Shown here: positions 16,618 through 24,930 of the stretch, in pieces
Layout of the letters: each line of letters begins with the position of its first letter
Numbering within the stretch: the stretch's first letter is position 1
From: Bacteroides luhongzhouii
GTDB taxonomy: Bacteria; Bacteroidota; Bacteroidia; Bacteroidales; Bacteroidaceae
DNA length: 64,000 nucleotides
Direction: 5' to 3'
NCBI RefSeq assembly: GCF_009193295.2
Contig: NZ_CP059973.1
Location: forward strand, 4,278,001-4,342,000
Position numbers and translations under genes: made by a program
Notes under the pieces: model-generated
The model's database searches: none
The model's input: only the letters and a program-made list of their open reading frames with translations
What the model was told of the DNA's origin: nothing

Positions 16618-17712
16618 ATGATTGAATTGGCACAACATATAGAGACTTTATTACTGGAAAACGACTGCGTCATTGTTCCGGGGTTTGGCGGTTTTGTAGC
16701 GCATTACTCGCCTGCAACCCACGTAAAGGAAGAAAATATATTTTTACCTCCTACCCGCACAATCGGCTTTAATCCTCAATTAAAACTGAATGACGGTGTA
16801 TTAGTGCAATCTTATATGTCAGCGTATGACACGAGTTTTGCTGACGCCAGCCGCATAGTAGAAAAGGAAGTAAACGAATTCATCGGTCTCCTTCATGAAG
16901 AAGGAAAAGCCCATTTGGATAATATAGGCGAGATTCATTATAACATTTATGGTAACTATGAGTTTGTTCCTTATGACTATAAGATAACGACTCCTTCATT
17001 ATACGGTCTCGACTCTTTTGAAATGCATGAACTTTCCGTTCTGCAACAGAAAGCAAAAGTATGGGTACCGGCTCATCCGGAGAAGGAAAAGAAGACTTTT
17101 GAAATCAGTATCAACCGTGCATATCTTCGCAATGCTGCAGCAATGATTGCTGCCATCGTTTTGTTCTTTGCCTTTTCAACTCCGGTAGAGAATACCGATG
17201 TTCAAAAGAACAATTATGCACAATTATTGCCCAGTGAGCTTTTTGAGCAAATAGAAAAGCAATCGGTTGCAGTAACTCCTGTGTATGTTAAGAGTGATGC
17301 AATGCAACAGGCTAAGAAGCTTTCCGCTACTGCTTCAACTTCTTCTTCAACGAAGACTTCATCTGCTAAAAAGCATACAGCGAATAAGGCCAAGACTTCC
17401 AAACCAATCGCAGTTAGAGAAGTAAAAGTGGCCAAACAGGAAATGGCAGCTACTGCTCCTGCGGTTAAATCTCAAGAAAGCGCCAATCATCCTTTCCATA
17501 TCATAGTGGCAGGAGGAATCAGCCTGAAAGATGCAGAAGCCATAGCAGCCCAATTAAAATCAAAAGGGTTTGCTAATGCAAAAGCGCTGAACATGGATGG
17601 AAAAGTACGTGTCAGCATCAGTTCATTCGACAACCGTAATGAAGCGACCAAGCAATTACTTGAGCTAAGAAAAAACGAAACTTATAAGAATGCCTGGTTA
17701 CTGGCTAAATAA
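16618..17712 (+). CDS. HU-CCDC81-type / transmembrane / SPOR protein
   Basis: A 364-residue three-part protein. Residues 1-150 are two bacterial HU-CCDC81-like domains (NDCVIVPGFGGFVAHY, then FNPQLKLNDGVLVQSYM), a fold related to HU/IHF. A single membrane helix lies at about 166-187 (NAAAMIAAIVLFFAFS). A Ser/Thr/Lys-rich linker (about 230-285) leads to a C-terminal SPOR domain (about 288-364, FHIIVAGGISLKDAEAIAAQ), which in known proteins binds amidase-denuded peptidoglycan at the septum. The HU part would be cytoplasmic and the SPOR part periplasmic. The FHA gene follows after 18 bp. Confidence 0.85.
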   Translation: MIELAQHIETLLLENDCVIVPGFGGFVAHYSPATHVKEENIFLPPTRTIGFNPQLKLNDGVLVQSYMSAYDTSFADASRIVEKEVNEFIGLLHEEGKAHLDNIGEIHYNIYGNYEFVPYDYKITTPSLYGLDSFEMHELSVLQQKAKVWVPAHPEKEKKTFEISINRAYLRNAAAMIAAIVLFFAFSTPVENTDVQKNNYAQLLPSELFEQIEKQSVAVTPVYVKSDAMQQAKKLSATASTSSSTKTSSAKKHTANKAKTSKPIAVREVKVAKQEMAATAPAVKSQESANHPFHIIVAGGISLKDAEAIAAQLKSKGFANAKALNMDGKVRVSISSFDNRNEATKQLLELRKNETYKNAWLLAK

Positions 17713-17730
17713 AAATCCCTTTTTAAAAGC

Positions 17731-18258
17731 ATGAAACGAGTTCTTTGTCCTAAATGTGAGAATTACCTTTTTTTTGATGAAACCAAGTATAGCGAAGGCC
17801 AATCACTGGTATTCGAATGTGAGCATTGCGGCAAGCAATTCAGCATCCGGCTTGGAAAAAGCAAAGTAAAGGCTCTTAGAAAGGAAGAAAACCTGGAAGA
17901 AGAAGCTGAATCCCATAAAGAAGAATTCGGATATATCACTGTTATCGAAAATGTATTCGGTTATAAACAGATATTGCCCTTACAAGAGGGTGACAATGTC
18001 ATAGGCCGCCGTTGTGTGGGAACTTCTATCAATACGCCCATTGAAAGTGGTGATATGAGTATGGATCGACGTCATTGCATCATCAATATCAAACGTAATA
18101 AGCAAGGAAAACTTGTTTATACATTACGAGATGCTCCTAGCCTGACAGGTACTTTCCTCATGAATGAAATCCTAGGGGATAAAGATCGTGTACGCATTGA
18201 GGACGGCGCTATTGTGACTATCGGAGCTACTACATTTATTTTACATGCAGCTGAATGA
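17731..18258 (+). CDS. Zinc-ribbon plus FHA-domain protein
   Basis: A 175-residue cytoplasmic protein. An N-terminal zinc ribbon has Cys6-x2-Cys9 and Cys30-x2-Cys33 (CPKC and CEHC), followed by an acidic linker (about 45-70) and an FHA domain (about 88-172: NVIGRRCVG, MSMDRRHCIINI, TGTFLMNEIL). FHA domains bind phosphothreonine, here presumably on a partner protein; the RRH and N residues of the binding face are present. It is likely cotranscribed with the HU/SPOR gene. No kinase gene is nearby. Confidence 0.85.
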   Translation: MKRVLCPKCENYLFFDETKYSEGQSLVFECEHCGKQFSIRLGKSKVKALRKEENLEEEAESHKEEFGYITVIENVFGYKQILPLQEGDNVIGRRCVGTSINTPIESGDMSMDRRHCIINIKRNKQGKLVYTLRDAPSLTGTFLMNEILGDKDRVRIEDGAIVTIGATTFILHAAE

Positions 18259-18259
18259 T

Positions 18260-18524
18260 TTATAGCTTATTTTGATATTCTCGCATAAATTCATCAGCGA
18301 TATAGAGATTGCCGTAGAGATAAAGCCCTGTCTCCTTGTCATGCAAGTCAGCACAAGTCTTGCTTTCATAAAACGTCACTTAGCCAATTCTGTTCCATCA
18401 TAGGTAAGGTATTTATCCGTTACTCTTGGTTTAACAAACAAATCTGGTTGTTCGGTTGGTATTGAGCTAGATGCTGTAATGCTACAACTCGTTCCGTTCC
18501 TCCATGATATACAGTGATCTTCAT
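18260..18524 (-). pseudogene. Remnant of a DUF3990-like protein
   Basis: Three pieces can be read in different frames on the minus strand: MKITVYHGGTERV from the ATG at 18524, then a piece ending LTYDGTELAK before a stop, then VTFYESKTCADLHDKETGLY up to a stop at 18260. The opening (VYHGG) and coupling to a DUF3791-type gene resemble DUF3990, an ADP-ribosyltransferase-like family often paired with DUF3791. Much of the middle is missing. The ATG overlaps the DUF3791 stop (ATGA), as in an intact pair. Confidence 0.45.
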
Positions 18525-18761
18525 TGTTTTGCCTCCCAAGTTGTCAGACATTCTATCATATTATCAGTCACATGCTCACGACTTTCAGTATGTAATACAT
18601 CATAGCAAGGTAAAATGTAATTCTCAATCATGCCTACACGCTTCATGCGGGCAAATATTTCTTGATATGATTTACCTAACCGACGTGCCGTGCTTTCAAT
18701 GCAAGACGCCACAAATGCTAATGTCACTTCTGTATGTGAATAATTCAATCAAATTCTCCAT
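18521..18761 (-). pseudogene. DUF3791-like gene with a frameshifted start
   Basis: About 75 residues are readable up to the stop at 18521. They contain TLAFVASCIESTARRLGKSY and then YDVLHTESREHV, matching the DUF3791 family. The readable frame has only a TTG start at 18748. The natural-looking ATG at 18761 (MENLIEL) is out of frame by one base, suggesting a small indel. DUF3791 proteins are commonly partnered with DUF3990 genes, and the remnant downstream fits. Confidence 0.5.
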
Positions 18762-18918
18762 ATTAATCCTGTATAAAGCCCAATTGAGCCAATTATAAAG
18801 TTAATGAATATATCCGGAAACAGATAAAGTTTAATATTCTTTTTATTGTTTTCGATTCATTTGCTTCTTAATCTTTAATAATTAACCACTTTCCGCCTCT
18901 TAATTATCTAACAGTTAA

Positions 18919-18957
18919 GGGCATTTTGATAGTTGTTTCCTCTATCAAAATGCCCTC
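18919..18957. terminator. 15 bp inverted repeat beyond uxaB
   Basis: A perfect repeat AGGGCATTTTGATAG (18919-18933) with its complement (18943-18957) and a 9 nt loop, 34 bp after the uxaB stop. There is no T-run on either side, so it may stabilise the 3' end rather than terminate alone. The rest of 18762-18990 holds nothing recognisable. Confidence 0.6.
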
Positions 18958-18990
18958 TACTTATTAACCTTATGGTTATAATCTTATATC

Positions 18991-20430
18991 TTACAGAATA
19001 CCTTTAACGGTCTCAAGCATTCCTTTTTCCTGGATAGAATCCAAGTTTGCTTTTACGGCTTCTGCCAATCCCGGGATCTTATTCAAATCTTCTCCCCAGA
19101 TAAAGTCAGCAGCCAGAACACCTTCGGTTACTTTCTTTGTACAACCGGTTGCCCAAAGCTCTTTCAGCAGGTTCATGATTTCAGGAGCATCATTCGGAAC
19201 AATTTCAGCACCATCAGCACGTACACCACCTTTATAGTAAGTAATGATAGCGGCCAAACCAAGTACCAGACCTTTAGGAAGTTCGCCCTTACGTTCGAGA
19301 TAAGTCTTCAATCCCGGCAAATCACGAGTTTCATATTTTGGGAAAGAATTCAGCATGATGCTTGTCACTGCGTGATCTACGAATGGATTGTTGAAACGTT
19401 CCAATACATCATTGGCAAATTTTTCCAACTCATCTTTCGGTAAATTCAATGTTTCCATCAATTCATCGAACATTACTTTGTGAATGTATTTACCGATTAC
19501 TTCGTGTTGACAGGCATCACGTACGATATTCACTCCGGACAGATAAGCCACCGGAGAAAGAACAGTGTGCGGCCCATTCAACAGAGTGACCTTACGTTCA
19601 TGGTAAGGAGCTTCCGAAGGAACAAACAACACATTCAAACCTGCCTTGTCGGCCGGGAACTCTTTAGCAACTTCCTGCGGAGCTTCAATCACCCACAGAT
19701 GGAAAATTTCAGCCTGAACAACCAAGTTATCATCGTATTGCAGTTTTTCTTTGATAGCAGCAATATCTTTGCGCGGGAATCCCGGAACGATACGGTCTAC
19801 CAATGTCGCATATACGCCACAAGCTTCTTCAAACCAAGTTTTGAACTCATTACCCAGGTTCCATAATTCAATATACTGATAAATGGTTTCTTTCAACTTA
19901 TGTCCATTCAGGAAAATAAGCTCGCAAGGGAAAATAATCAAGCCTTTTGTCTTATCACCATTGAATGTTTTGAAACGATGATACAACAATTGAGTCAGCT
20001 TACCCGGATAAGATGAAGCAGGAGCATCTTCAAGTTTGCAGGACGGATCAAAAGCAATACCAGCCTCTGTAGTGTTTGAAATAACAAAACGCATTTCAGG
20101 TTGCTCTGCCAATTTCATAAACTCGTCATTTTGAGAATATGGGTTCAGTGCGCGACTGATTACATCAATCATTGTCAAGCTGTTAACTACCTCTCCTTTA
20201 TCCAACCCTTGAAGATTAACATGATAAAGGTCGTCTTGAGCATTCAGCATATCGACCATACCTTTATCAATGGGTTGAACCACTACCACACTGCTATTAA
20301 AGTCAGTTTTCTGGTTCATGTTGTAAATAATCCAATCAACAAATGCACGCAAGAAGTTACCTTCGCCAAATTGGATAATACGCTCCGGACGTTGTGTCTT
20401 AGGAGCAGTTTCTTTGTTTAATGCTTTCAT
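18991..20430 (-). CDS. uxaB: Tagaturonate reductase (altronate oxidoreductase)
   Basis: A 479-residue polyol dehydrogenase of the mannitol dehydrogenase superfamily. The N-terminal NAD-binding part contains QFGEGNFLRAFVDW. The C-terminal catalytic part contains KVTLLNGPHTVLSPVAYL, with the Lys/Asn/His arrangement of the family, and FVDHAVTSIMLNSFPKYETR. It reduces tagaturonate to altronate in galacturonate breakdown. It lies 26 bp after the LacI-type regulator in the same direction and opposite uxaC, so the three form one hexuronate locus. Confidence 0.92.
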   Translation of the reverse strand: MKALNKETAPKTQRPERIIQFGEGNFLRAFVDWIIYNMNQKTDFNSSVVVVQPIDKGMVDMLNAQDDLYHVNLQGLDKGEVVNSLTMIDVISRALNPYSQNDEFMKLAEQPEMRFVISNTTEAGIAFDPSCKLEDAPASSYPGKLTQLLYHRFKTFNGDKTKGLIIFPCELIFLNGHKLKETIYQYIELWNLGNEFKTWFEEACGVYATLVDRIVPGFPRKDIAAIKEKLQYDDNLVVQAEIFHLWVIEAPQEVAKEFPADKAGLNVLFVPSEAPYHERKVTLLNGPHTVLSPVAYLSGVNIVRDACQHEVIGKYIHKVMFDELMETLNLPKDELEKFANDVLERFNNPFVDHAVTSIMLNSFPKYETRDLPGLKTYLERKGELPKGLVLGLAAIITYYKGGVRADGAEIVPNDAPEIMNLLKELWATGCTKKVTEGVLAADFIWGEDLNKIPGLAEAVKANLDSIQEKGMLETVKGIL

Positions 20431-20456
20431 GTTAGTTGTAATTTATAAAGTTGATA

Positions 20457-21524
20457 TTATACAAATTCAAAATAAAAATCAATATTCTCTTTAATCAGGA
20501 TGTCGATAGGCATATATTTTACAGGTTCAACAGACTTCTTAAACACGACATGGTCGCACAAAGCCTTCACCGCGCAATATCCTTGCAATCCCGGACGTTG
20601 CCCGATTAAATAATGCACATCACCTGATTTTAGCAGCTCTACATTTGCTTTCAAAAGGTCATATCCTATCAGCCCTTTCATGCTACGTCCCGCATGACGG
20701 AGATACTCTCCCAACTGATACACCCTGGAATTAAATACAACTCCCAGCACAGCCTTCGGATGCACCCGGAAAAACTCATCTAATGTCTGTTGATTGCTTT
20801 CCTGATCGGATTTATTGAGTACTACCTCATGGATTAGCAAGTTATTATATTCCTCAGCTATGTAACTCATAAAACCATTCAAACGACGTTGCATCTGTAT
20901 TTCAGCCGGATTATCTTTATTATTACTTAAGAACAAGACTAGCTCCTGGCCTTCTCCCGCTGAATAGTTGCGCATCAATATTTTTGCTGCGATATATCCA
21001 CTCTTATAGGAATCCTGCCCAATATACGTCAAGGCTCTCGCTTCTTCCATATTGAAATCAACAAAAGCATAAGCTATCTTATTTTCCTGCAGATAAGCTG
21101 TCAGCGCCAGCGTCTCTTCCCGGAAATTCGGAGAAATCAATACTGCGTCTACATTCTTTTCTTTTATAGAAAGGCAGGCTTCCCGATAACTTTTCTCATC
21201 TCCATGATGATAGCACAGATAATCTATACTCACATTAAAAGGACGCAACTCTTGCCGGGCACGCTCAATCCCCCCGACTACCGAATGCCAATAGTCGTGC
21301 TCTATATAATAAGGTATCAGGCAGAGGAAAGAATATTTCTTTTTAGCAGCCAAACCGATAGCAAATACATTGGGCTGATAATGAATCTCATCCAATACCT
21401 TTTGTACTTTAGCTTTGCTTTTGGGAGACACGTCGCCACGATTGTGCAACACCCTGTCCACCGTTCCGGCGGAAACACCGGCCATACGGGCTATGTCTTT
21501 AATGGTATAGTTCTGGTCCTCCAT
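20457..21524 (-). CDS. LacI-family regulator of the hexuronate locus
   Basis: A 355-residue regulator: N-terminal LacI helix-turn-helix (about 7-55, YTIKDIARMAGVSAGTVDRV with hinge RVLHNRGDVSPKSKAKV) followed by a periplasmic-binding-protein-like sensor domain (about 65-345). The sensor resembles sugar-binding LacI members of Bacteroidetes. By position it should control uxaB, which is in the same operon, and the divergent uxaC. The inducer is presumably a hexuronate or a pathway intermediate. Confidence 0.88.
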   Translation of the reverse strand: MEDQNYTIKDIARMAGVSAGTVDRVLHNRGDVSPKSKAKVQKVLDEIHYQPNVFAIGLAAKKKYSFLCLIPYYIEHDYWHSVVGGIERARQELRPFNVSIDYLCYHHGDEKSYREACLSIKEKNVDAVLISPNFREETLALTAYLQENKIAYAFVDFNMEEARALTYIGQDSYKSGYIAAKILMRNYSAGEGQELVLFLSNNKDNPAEIQMQRRLNGFMSYIAEEYNNLLIHEVVLNKSDQESNQQTLDEFFRVHPKAVLGVVFNSRVYQLGEYLRHAGRSMKGLIGYDLLKANVELLKSGDVHYLIGQRPGLQGYCAVKALCDHVVFKKSVEPVKYMPIDILIKENIDFYFEFV

Positions 21525-21558
21525 AGTGCTAAAACTTAAATATTATAAATAATCGCTG

Positions 21559-21587
21559 CAAATATACGAATTATTTTGTTACTCCAA
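21559..21587 (-). promoter_or_regulatory. Promoter of the LacI regulator-uxaB operon
   Basis: Minus strand: TTG (21587-21585), 18 bp, TATATTTG (21566-21559). Good match to the Bacteroides consensus. Confidence 0.65.
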
Positions 21588-21608
21588 GTAAATTTTCTAT
21601 TTTTGTGT

Positions 21609-21622
21609 TCGATAACGGTTAA
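21609..21622. promoter_or_regulatory. Possible LacI-type operator
   Basis: TAACGGTTA (21613-21621) is a partial dyad (TAAC/GTTA around one base) in the divergent region between the regulator and uxaC. This is weak evidence only. Confidence 0.25.
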
Positions 21623-21722
21623 TAAAACTAAAACGAGATTTACGCCTATTAGCTTTAAAATCAATACTATATAGGTATAAATACAGAAAGTAATAATTTT
21701 ATATACTTAAAACACAGTAATA

Positions 21723-23129
21723 ATGAAGAACTTCATGGACGAAAACTTCTTGCTGCAGACAGAAACCGCGCAAAAGTTGTATCACGAGCATGCGGCTAAA
21801 ATGCCGATCATCGACTATCACTGTCATCTTATCCCCCAAATGGTAGCTGACGACTACAAGTTTAAATCACTGACTGAAATCTGGTTGGGCGGTGACCACT
21901 ACAAATGGCGCGCAATGCGTACAAATGGCGTAGACGAACGTTTCTGCACAGGAAAAGATACCACCGACTGGGAAAAATTCGAAAAATGGGCGGAAACAGT
22001 TCCTTATACTTTCCGTAATCCACTGTATCACTGGACTCACCTCGAATTGAAAACAGCATTTGGTATCAATAAAATATTGAATCCGCAAACTGCACGCGAA
22101 ATTTACGATGAATGTAACGAAAAGCTGTCTCAACCTGAATATTCAGCTCGTGGAATGATGCGTCGTTATCACGTAGAGACTGTTTGCACTACGGATGATC
22201 CTATCGATTCACTGGAATATCACATCAAAACACGTGAAAGCGGATTTGAAATCAAGATGTTGCCAACTTGGCGTCCTGATAAGGCTATGGCGGTAGAAGT
22301 CCCTGCTGATTTCCGTAGTTATGTAGAAAAGCTGGCAGAAGTTAGCGGCATCACTATCTCCAATTTTGATGATATGATCGCTGCTTTGCGCAAACGTCAC
22401 GACTTCTTCGCAGAACAAGGTTGCCGTTTGTCTGACCATGGTATTGAAGAATTCTACGCAGAAGATTACACTGATGCTGAAATCAAGGCTATATTTAATA
22501 AGGTATATGGCGGTACAGAATTGACCAAAGAAGAAATTCTGAAATTCAAATCGGCCATGCTTGTTATCTTCGGTGAAATGGACTGGGAAAAAGGATGGAC
22601 TCAACAGTTCCACTACGGTGCTATCCGTAATAACAACACTAAGATGTTCAAATTACTGGGCGCTGATACCGGTTTCGACTCTATCGGTGAATTTACCACA
22701 GCCAAAGCAATGGCTAAATTCCTTGACCGCCTGAACACCAATGGCAAATTGACCAAAACAATCCTTTATAACCTGAACCCATGCGCAAATGAAGTGATTG
22801 CAACTATGTTGGGCAACTTCCAGGATGGTTCTATCCCGGGAAAAATTCAGTTTGGTTCGGGATGGTGGTTCCTCGATCAAAAGGATGGTATGGAAAAACA
22901 AATGAACGCCTTGTCTGTGCTTGGTCTCCTAAGCCGCTTTGTAGGTATGTTGACAGACTCTCGTTCCTTCCTATCCTACCCGCGTCATGAATATTTCCGC
23001 CGTACATTATGTAACTTGGTAGGACGCGACGTAGAGAACGGAGAAATCCCTGCATCTGAAATGGAACGCGTAAACCAAATGATTGAAGATATCAGCTACA
23101 ATAATGCTAAGAACTTCTTCAAGTTCTAA
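21723..23129 (+). CDS. uxaC: Glucuronate isomerase
   Basis: A 468-residue uronate isomerase of the amidohydrolase superfamily, normal length. The metal-site motif YHCHL (IIDYHCHLIPQMVADDYKF) is near residue 35, and the C-terminal signature SFLSYPRHEYFRRTLCNLVG is intact. It interconverts glucuronate/fructuronate and galacturonate/tagaturonate. It is divergent from the LacI regulator and uxaB, which takes tagaturonate onward. A strong terminator follows. Confidence 0.95.
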   Translation: MKNFMDENFLLQTETAQKLYHEHAAKMPIIDYHCHLIPQMVADDYKFKSLTEIWLGGDHYKWRAMRTNGVDERFCTGKDTTDWEKFEKWAETVPYTFRNPLYHWTHLELKTAFGINKILNPQTAREIYDECNEKLSQPEYSARGMMRRYHVETVCTTDDPIDSLEYHIKTRESGFEIKMLPTWRPDKAMAVEVPADFRSYVEKLAEVSGITISNFDDMIAALRKRHDFFAEQGCRLSDHGIEEFYAEDYTDAEIKAIFNKVYGGTELTKEEILKFKSAMLVIFGEMDWEKGWTQQFHYGAIRNNNTKMFKLLGADTGFDSIGEFTTAKAMAKFLDRLNTNGKLTKTILYNLNPCANEVIATMLGNFQDGSIPGKIQFGSGWWFLDQKDGMEKQMNALSVLGLLSRFVGMLTDSRSFLSYPRHEYFRRTLCNLVGRDVENGEIPASEMERVNQMIEDISYNNAKNFFKF

Positions 23130-23149
23130 CAGATAGTAGTTACACTATA

Positions 23150-23196
23150 AAAAAATACCGCTACCAAAGTCGAATATTTGAGTAGCGGTATTTTTT
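23150..23196. terminator. Bidirectional terminator after uxaC
   Basis: A perfect 15 bp inverted repeat (AAAAAATACCGCTAC at 23150-23164, complement at 23182-23196) with flanking A and T runs, between the convergent uxaC and HXXEE genes. Confidence 0.85.
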
Positions 23197-23704
23197 ATGT
23201 TCTATTATTACCATTCATCCAATTCCACAACTTAGGGCTTATCTTATGCATTGACAGTAGATTCACAACACAAACCACAACGCTGACAAATCCCCAAAGC
23301 AATGTTTCATTCAGCGTATAACAGTCTTTAACCTGAATAAAGGCCCAAATACAATACGGTAAACATAATACCGACGTAACAATAACAGGTATGTACTTCC
23401 TTATCACCAAAAACTGAATGATATGCACTATCAGATGCAAACCGAAGGCAATCAAACAACAATACCAAGCCGTCAAATCATTCATGCAGATTGACATAAC
23501 CGTACAAGCTGATATAATTATAAACTCTTCCAATACCGTCAAGACAAAAACCGGCGCATTACTCAAAGAATCTACTTTATCTTTCATAAAAGGGAAGCGC
23601 ACGTACAACATAGCCTTGTTCTTATCCAACCATGTCGGAAGCATTATTATCTCTTCAAATTCATGAATCATGAATACTATGGGCAATAAATATAGGTATT
23701 CCAT
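23195..23704 (-). CDS. HXXEE-domain membrane protein
   Basis: A 169-residue integral membrane protein with four to five hydrophobic helices. The N-terminal segment VFMIHEFEEIIMLPTWL carries the H-x-x-E-E motif that defines the family, in a first helix. A late HLIVHIIQFLVIRKYIP segment has further histidines. The motif suggests a metal site, and the biochemical role of the family is not established. Its stop lies in the uxaC terminator. Confidence 0.8.
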   Translation of the reverse strand: MEYLYLLPIVFMIHEFEEIIMLPTWLDKNKAMLYVRFPFMKDKVDSLSNAPVFVLTVLEEFIIISACTVMSICMNDLTAWYCCLIAFGLHLIVHIIQFLVIRKYIPVIVTSVLCLPYCIWAFIQVKDCYTLNETLLWGFVSVVVCVVNLLSMHKISPKLWNWMNGNNRT

Positions 23705-23741
23705 CGTTTTTATTCCTTATTATCATTCAAGTATTGATATA

Positions 23742-23776
23742 CAAAAAAAGAGGCAACCTTTAGTTACCTCTTTTTA
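23742..23776 (-). terminator. Terminator of the tRNA-Lys pair
   Basis: On the minus strand, an imperfect stem AAAAAGAGGTAAC ... GTTGCCTCTTTTT followed by T, directly after the second tRNA in transcription order. Confidence 0.7.
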
Positions 23777-23777
23777 G

Positions 23778-23850
23778 TACACCCTCAGGGACTCGAACCC
23801 TGGACCCATTGATTAAGAGTCAATTGCTCTACCAGCTGAGCTAAGAGTGC
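23778..23850 (-). tRNA. tRNA-Lys (anticodon CTT)
   Basis: 73 nt cloverleaf on the minus strand: acceptor GCACTCT pairing with AGGGTGT (one G-U at each of two positions), D-arm AGCTCAGCTGGTAGAGC, anticodon loop CTCTTAA in stem ATTGA/TCAAT giving CTT, T-arm CAGGG-TTCGAGT-CCCTG. CCA is not encoded. Confidence 0.95.
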
Positions 23851-23882
23851 AACATGTTATTTTCATTGCAACCGTGAATTTG

Positions 23883-23955
23883 TACACCCTCAGGGATTCG
23901 AACCCTGGACCCACTGATTAAGAGTCAGTTGCTCTACCAACTGAGCTAAGAGTGC
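23883..23955 (-). tRNA. tRNA-Lys (anticodon CTT), second copy
   Basis: Same acceptor and T-arm as its neighbour. It differs by compensatory changes in the anticodon stem (ACTGA/TCAGT), one D-loop base, and the T-loop (TTCGAAT). Anticodon CTT. It lies 32 bp upstream of the other copy in transcription order. Confidence 0.95.
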
Positions 23956-24044
23956 TTAATTCCTCGTTTGCGGTTGCAAAAGTAGGTCTTTTATTTTATT
24001 TGACCAAACAATCATGCAGCTTTTTTACTATCTTTTTTTCGTCT

Positions 24045-24848
24045 TTATTCGAACACATAAAGCTCGGAAGGCGTATTTCGCTTTAAAGCAAGTAGTTGCA
24101 CATCTTTACCTACAAGAATACCTTTGTTCTTTAATTTCCATTCCACCGTTTTATAAGCTAGCTCCGGATGATTATTGTCTTTACTTAAATGACACAACCA
24201 GATATATCGCAAATGTTCAGTGATATTTTCCGCTAAAAACTCCGCAGTATCAGAGTTACTCATATGTCCGGTCTTACTTGCAATCCGCTCTTTCAAATAT
24301 TGAGGATAAGGCCCCATTTTGAGCATTTCCTCATCATAGTTAGCTTCAAGTATCAGATAATGGGCCTTACTGATATAATGGGCAGCTGTAGGAGTAATTT
24401 CTCCAAGGTCCGTTAAGAAAGAAAAGACTTTGCCGTCGATTTCAATGCAATACCCCACATTGTCCGTTCCATCATGCGGCACTTCAAAAGATTCGATATG
24501 GAAATCCTCCAAAGTCATCGGCTCTTGCTTTTCCAGATAACGAACTGACGAGCTGAGTTTCTCCGTCATACAATAGCTACGATTTATTCCAGCATGAATA
24601 CGTGCGGTTGTATAAACAGGAATATTCATTTTTTCTCCCAGATTACCCACAGCTTTGATATGGTCAGCATGATCGTGCGTTATAAATACCGCACGAATAC
24701 TATCCATCAAGATATTATAATCTTTCAGTGTTTTTTTGATAGTACGTATACCGATTCCGGCATCTATCAGTATTCCATAGGTTTCAGTGCCCAGATAATA
24801 ACAGTTCCCACTACTGCCACTCGCCAGGCTTATAAATTTTACTTTCAT
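24045..24848 (-). CDS. MBL-fold metallo-hydrolase (YycJ/WalJ-like)
   Basis: A 267-residue metallo-beta-lactamase-fold protein. The N-terminus KFISLASGSSGNCYYLG is typical of the YycJ/VicX group. The metal motif THDHADHIKAV (about 58-68) has the HxHxDH ligands, and later ligands lie in HDGTDNVGY, SFLTDLG and a C-terminal CHLSKDNNHPE. Members are nucleases or phosphodiesterases linked to DNA and cell-wall maintenance. Single gene. Confidence 0.87.
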   Translation of the reverse strand: MKVKFISLASGSSGNCYYLGTETYGILIDAGIGIRTIKKTLKDYNILMDSIRAVFITHDHADHIKAVGNLGEKMNIPVYTTARIHAGINRSYCMTEKLSSSVRYLEKQEPMTLEDFHIESFEVPHDGTDNVGYCIEIDGKVFSFLTDLGEITPTAAHYISKAHYLILEANYDEEMLKMGPYPQYLKERIASKTGHMSNSDTAEFLAENITEHLRYIWLCHLSKDNNHPELAYKTVEWKLKNKGILVGKDVQLLALKRNTPSELYVFE

Positions 24849-24930
24849 GTTTTATCCTCTTTATTAAAATGCAAAATGCCGTCAACTTTTACAGCAAAGT
24901 GACGGCAAATATACATAAAAAAGAATAGAA

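Noticed and set aside
18514..18798. 94-codon open frame on the plus strand
   Set aside because: Antisense to the DUF3791-like remnant, with no protein-like features.
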